Origin: Planctomycetaceae bacterium
GTDB lineage: Bacteria; Planctomycetota; Planctomycetia; Pirellulales; Pirellulaceae
DNA: 7,021 bases
NCBI GenBank assembly: GCA_003455945.1
Contig: DMPQ01000361.1
Location: 1-7,021, forward strand
Direction of reading: 5' to 3'
In this document: positions 6,437 through 7,021 of the stretch, piece after piece
How positions within the stretch are numbered: the stretch's first letter is position 1
Layout: each line of letters starts with the position of its first letter
Translations under genes and position numbers: made by a program
Notes under the pieces: generated by a model
Seen by the model: the letters and a program-made list of their open reading frames with translations, nothing else
Database searches by the model: none
What the model was told of the DNA's origin: nothing

Positions 6437-6895
6437 ATGGAGCGTACCCTCGTCCTGCTCAAGCCGGATTGCGTCCAGCGTCGTCTGATCGGTCGAGTCC
6501 TGTCGCGGTTCGAGGACAAGGGCCTGAACATCGTCGCGATGAAGATGCTTCAGGTGACTCCGGCGCTCGCCAAGCAGCACTACGCCGAGCATGTCTCGAA
6601 GCCGTTCTATCCGGGCCTCGAGGCGTTCATCACCGCGTCGCCGATCGTCGCGCTGGTGGTCGAGGGGTTGGAGGTGATCCGCGTCGTGCGCGAGATGCTC
6701 GGCGCGACCAACGGTCTCAAGGCGGCTCCCGGCACGCTGCGAGGGGACTTCAGCAGCAGCCGCCAGATGAACCTGGTCCACGCCAGCGACGGCCCCGACG
6801 CCTCGGCTCGCGAAATCGCGCTCTACTTCAAGCCGGAAGAGCTGTGCGGTTACGAGCCGTCACTGACCCCCTGGTTCCGCGCCGGCGACGAGTGA
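6437..6895 (+). CDS. ndk: Nucleoside diphosphate kinase
   Basis: A 152-residue cytoplasmic enzyme that transfers the gamma-phosphate of ATP to nucleoside diphosphates through a phosphohistidine, balancing NTP and dNTP pools. The catalytic His115 is in NLVHASD. The other conserved nucleotide-site residues are present: Lys9 in LLKPD, Tyr49, Phe57 in KPFYPGL, Arg85, Thr91 in GATN, Arg102 in GTLRGDF, Asn112 and Glu126. The length is close to the usual bacterial 135-155 residues, and the C-terminal tail ends in a short acidic piece. Minor departures are HASD where most bacterial enzymes have HGSD, and SSSRQMN before the active site. The start at 6437 places the beta-strand ERTLVLLKP at the N terminus as expected. 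The upstream sequence has only a weak GAAAG (6420-6424). The gene appears to stand alone, with palindromic repeats just downstream. Confidence 0.96.
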   Translation: MERTLVLLKPDCVQRRLIGRVLSRFEDKGLNIVAMKMLQVTPALAKQHYAEHVSKPFYPGLEAFITASPIVALVVEGLEVIRVVREMLGATNGLKAAPGTLRGDFSSSRQMNLVHASDGPDASAREIALYFKPEELCGYEPSLTPWFRAGDE

Positions 6896-6911
6896 TCGCT
6901 GGTTCGTGGTC

Positions 6912-6990
6912 GTGCGACCGCCCCCGGTCGCTGCATTGCCGTAGTGCGACTTTGCCGTAGTGCGACCGCCCTCGGTCGCACTGCAATGGC
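6912..6990. repeat. Tandem palindromic repeat pair, REP-like
   Basis: Two copies of a palindromic unit start at 6912 and 6960, a 48-base period. Copy 1 has GCGACCG-CCCC-CGGTCGC (6914-6931, 7-bp stem). Copy 2 has AGTGCGACCG-CCCT-CGGTCGCACT (6959-6982, perfect 10-bp stem with a 4-base loop). Each continues into TGCA followed by a TGCC or TGGC end. Between and into them, TTGCCGTAGTGCGAC is repeated directly at 6936-6950 and 6952-6966. The pair begins 17 bases after the ndk stop. It resembles intergenic palindromic repeats of the REP type. No T run follows, so it is not a standard intrinsic terminator, although the stem could protect the ndk mRNA 3' end. Confidence 0.7.
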
Positions 6991-7021
6991 TCCGCCCCGT
7001 TGTAGCCCCGGCTCGTCCCGA

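Noticed and set aside
5017..6960. A 647-codon open frame on the plus strand running through the DUF4126 and ndk region
   Set aside because: It is out of frame with both recognised genes, very rich in Arg and Asp, and crosses two intergenic spaces without any domain.

Overview
The window is GC-rich bacterial DNA (rich in TCG, CGA and GATC) with five complete protein genes, no RNA genes and no recognisable transposon or CRISPR array. The base composition, the weak Shine-Dalgarno sites on some genes, a DUF4126 membrane protein and a cystathionine gamma-synthase resembling the plant enzyme would all fit a planctomycete or similar environmental bacterium. That placement is inference only, since no taxonomic marker is present.

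Layout. 88-2235 (+) encodes an apparently exported prolyl oligopeptidase (family S9A) with an intact Ser-Asp-His triad; a textbook Rho-independent terminator follows at 2292-2325. Convergent to it, on the minus strand, is a two-gene unit of Cys/Met-metabolism PLP enzymes. The upstream gene (4852-3617) looks like plant-type cystathionine gamma-synthase. The downstream gene (3567-2407, 49 bp later) is a second trans-sulfuration enzyme, probably a cystathionine lyase or a second synthase. Together they could carry cysteine sulfur through cystathionine to homocysteine and methionine.

A 711-bp stretch (4853-5563) separates this unit from the divergent plus-strand genes. I see no convincing gene in it, but it holds several sequence structures: a triple 16-bp repeat with a hairpin in the presumed methionine-gene leader, a 16-bp perfect palindrome, and a set of mutually exclusive stems. 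Next come a small DUF4126 integral membrane protein (5564-6205, +) and, after a 231-bp gap, nucleoside diphosphate kinase ndk (6437-6895, +). The window ends in two copies of a palindromic repeat spaced 48 bp apart, resembling a REP-type intergenic element.

Most of the window is ordinary housekeeping and metabolic content. The parts most worth a second look are the tandem, divergent trans-sulfuration paralogues with their structured leader and the palindromic repeat at the right end. I found no evidence of a new multi-gene system.
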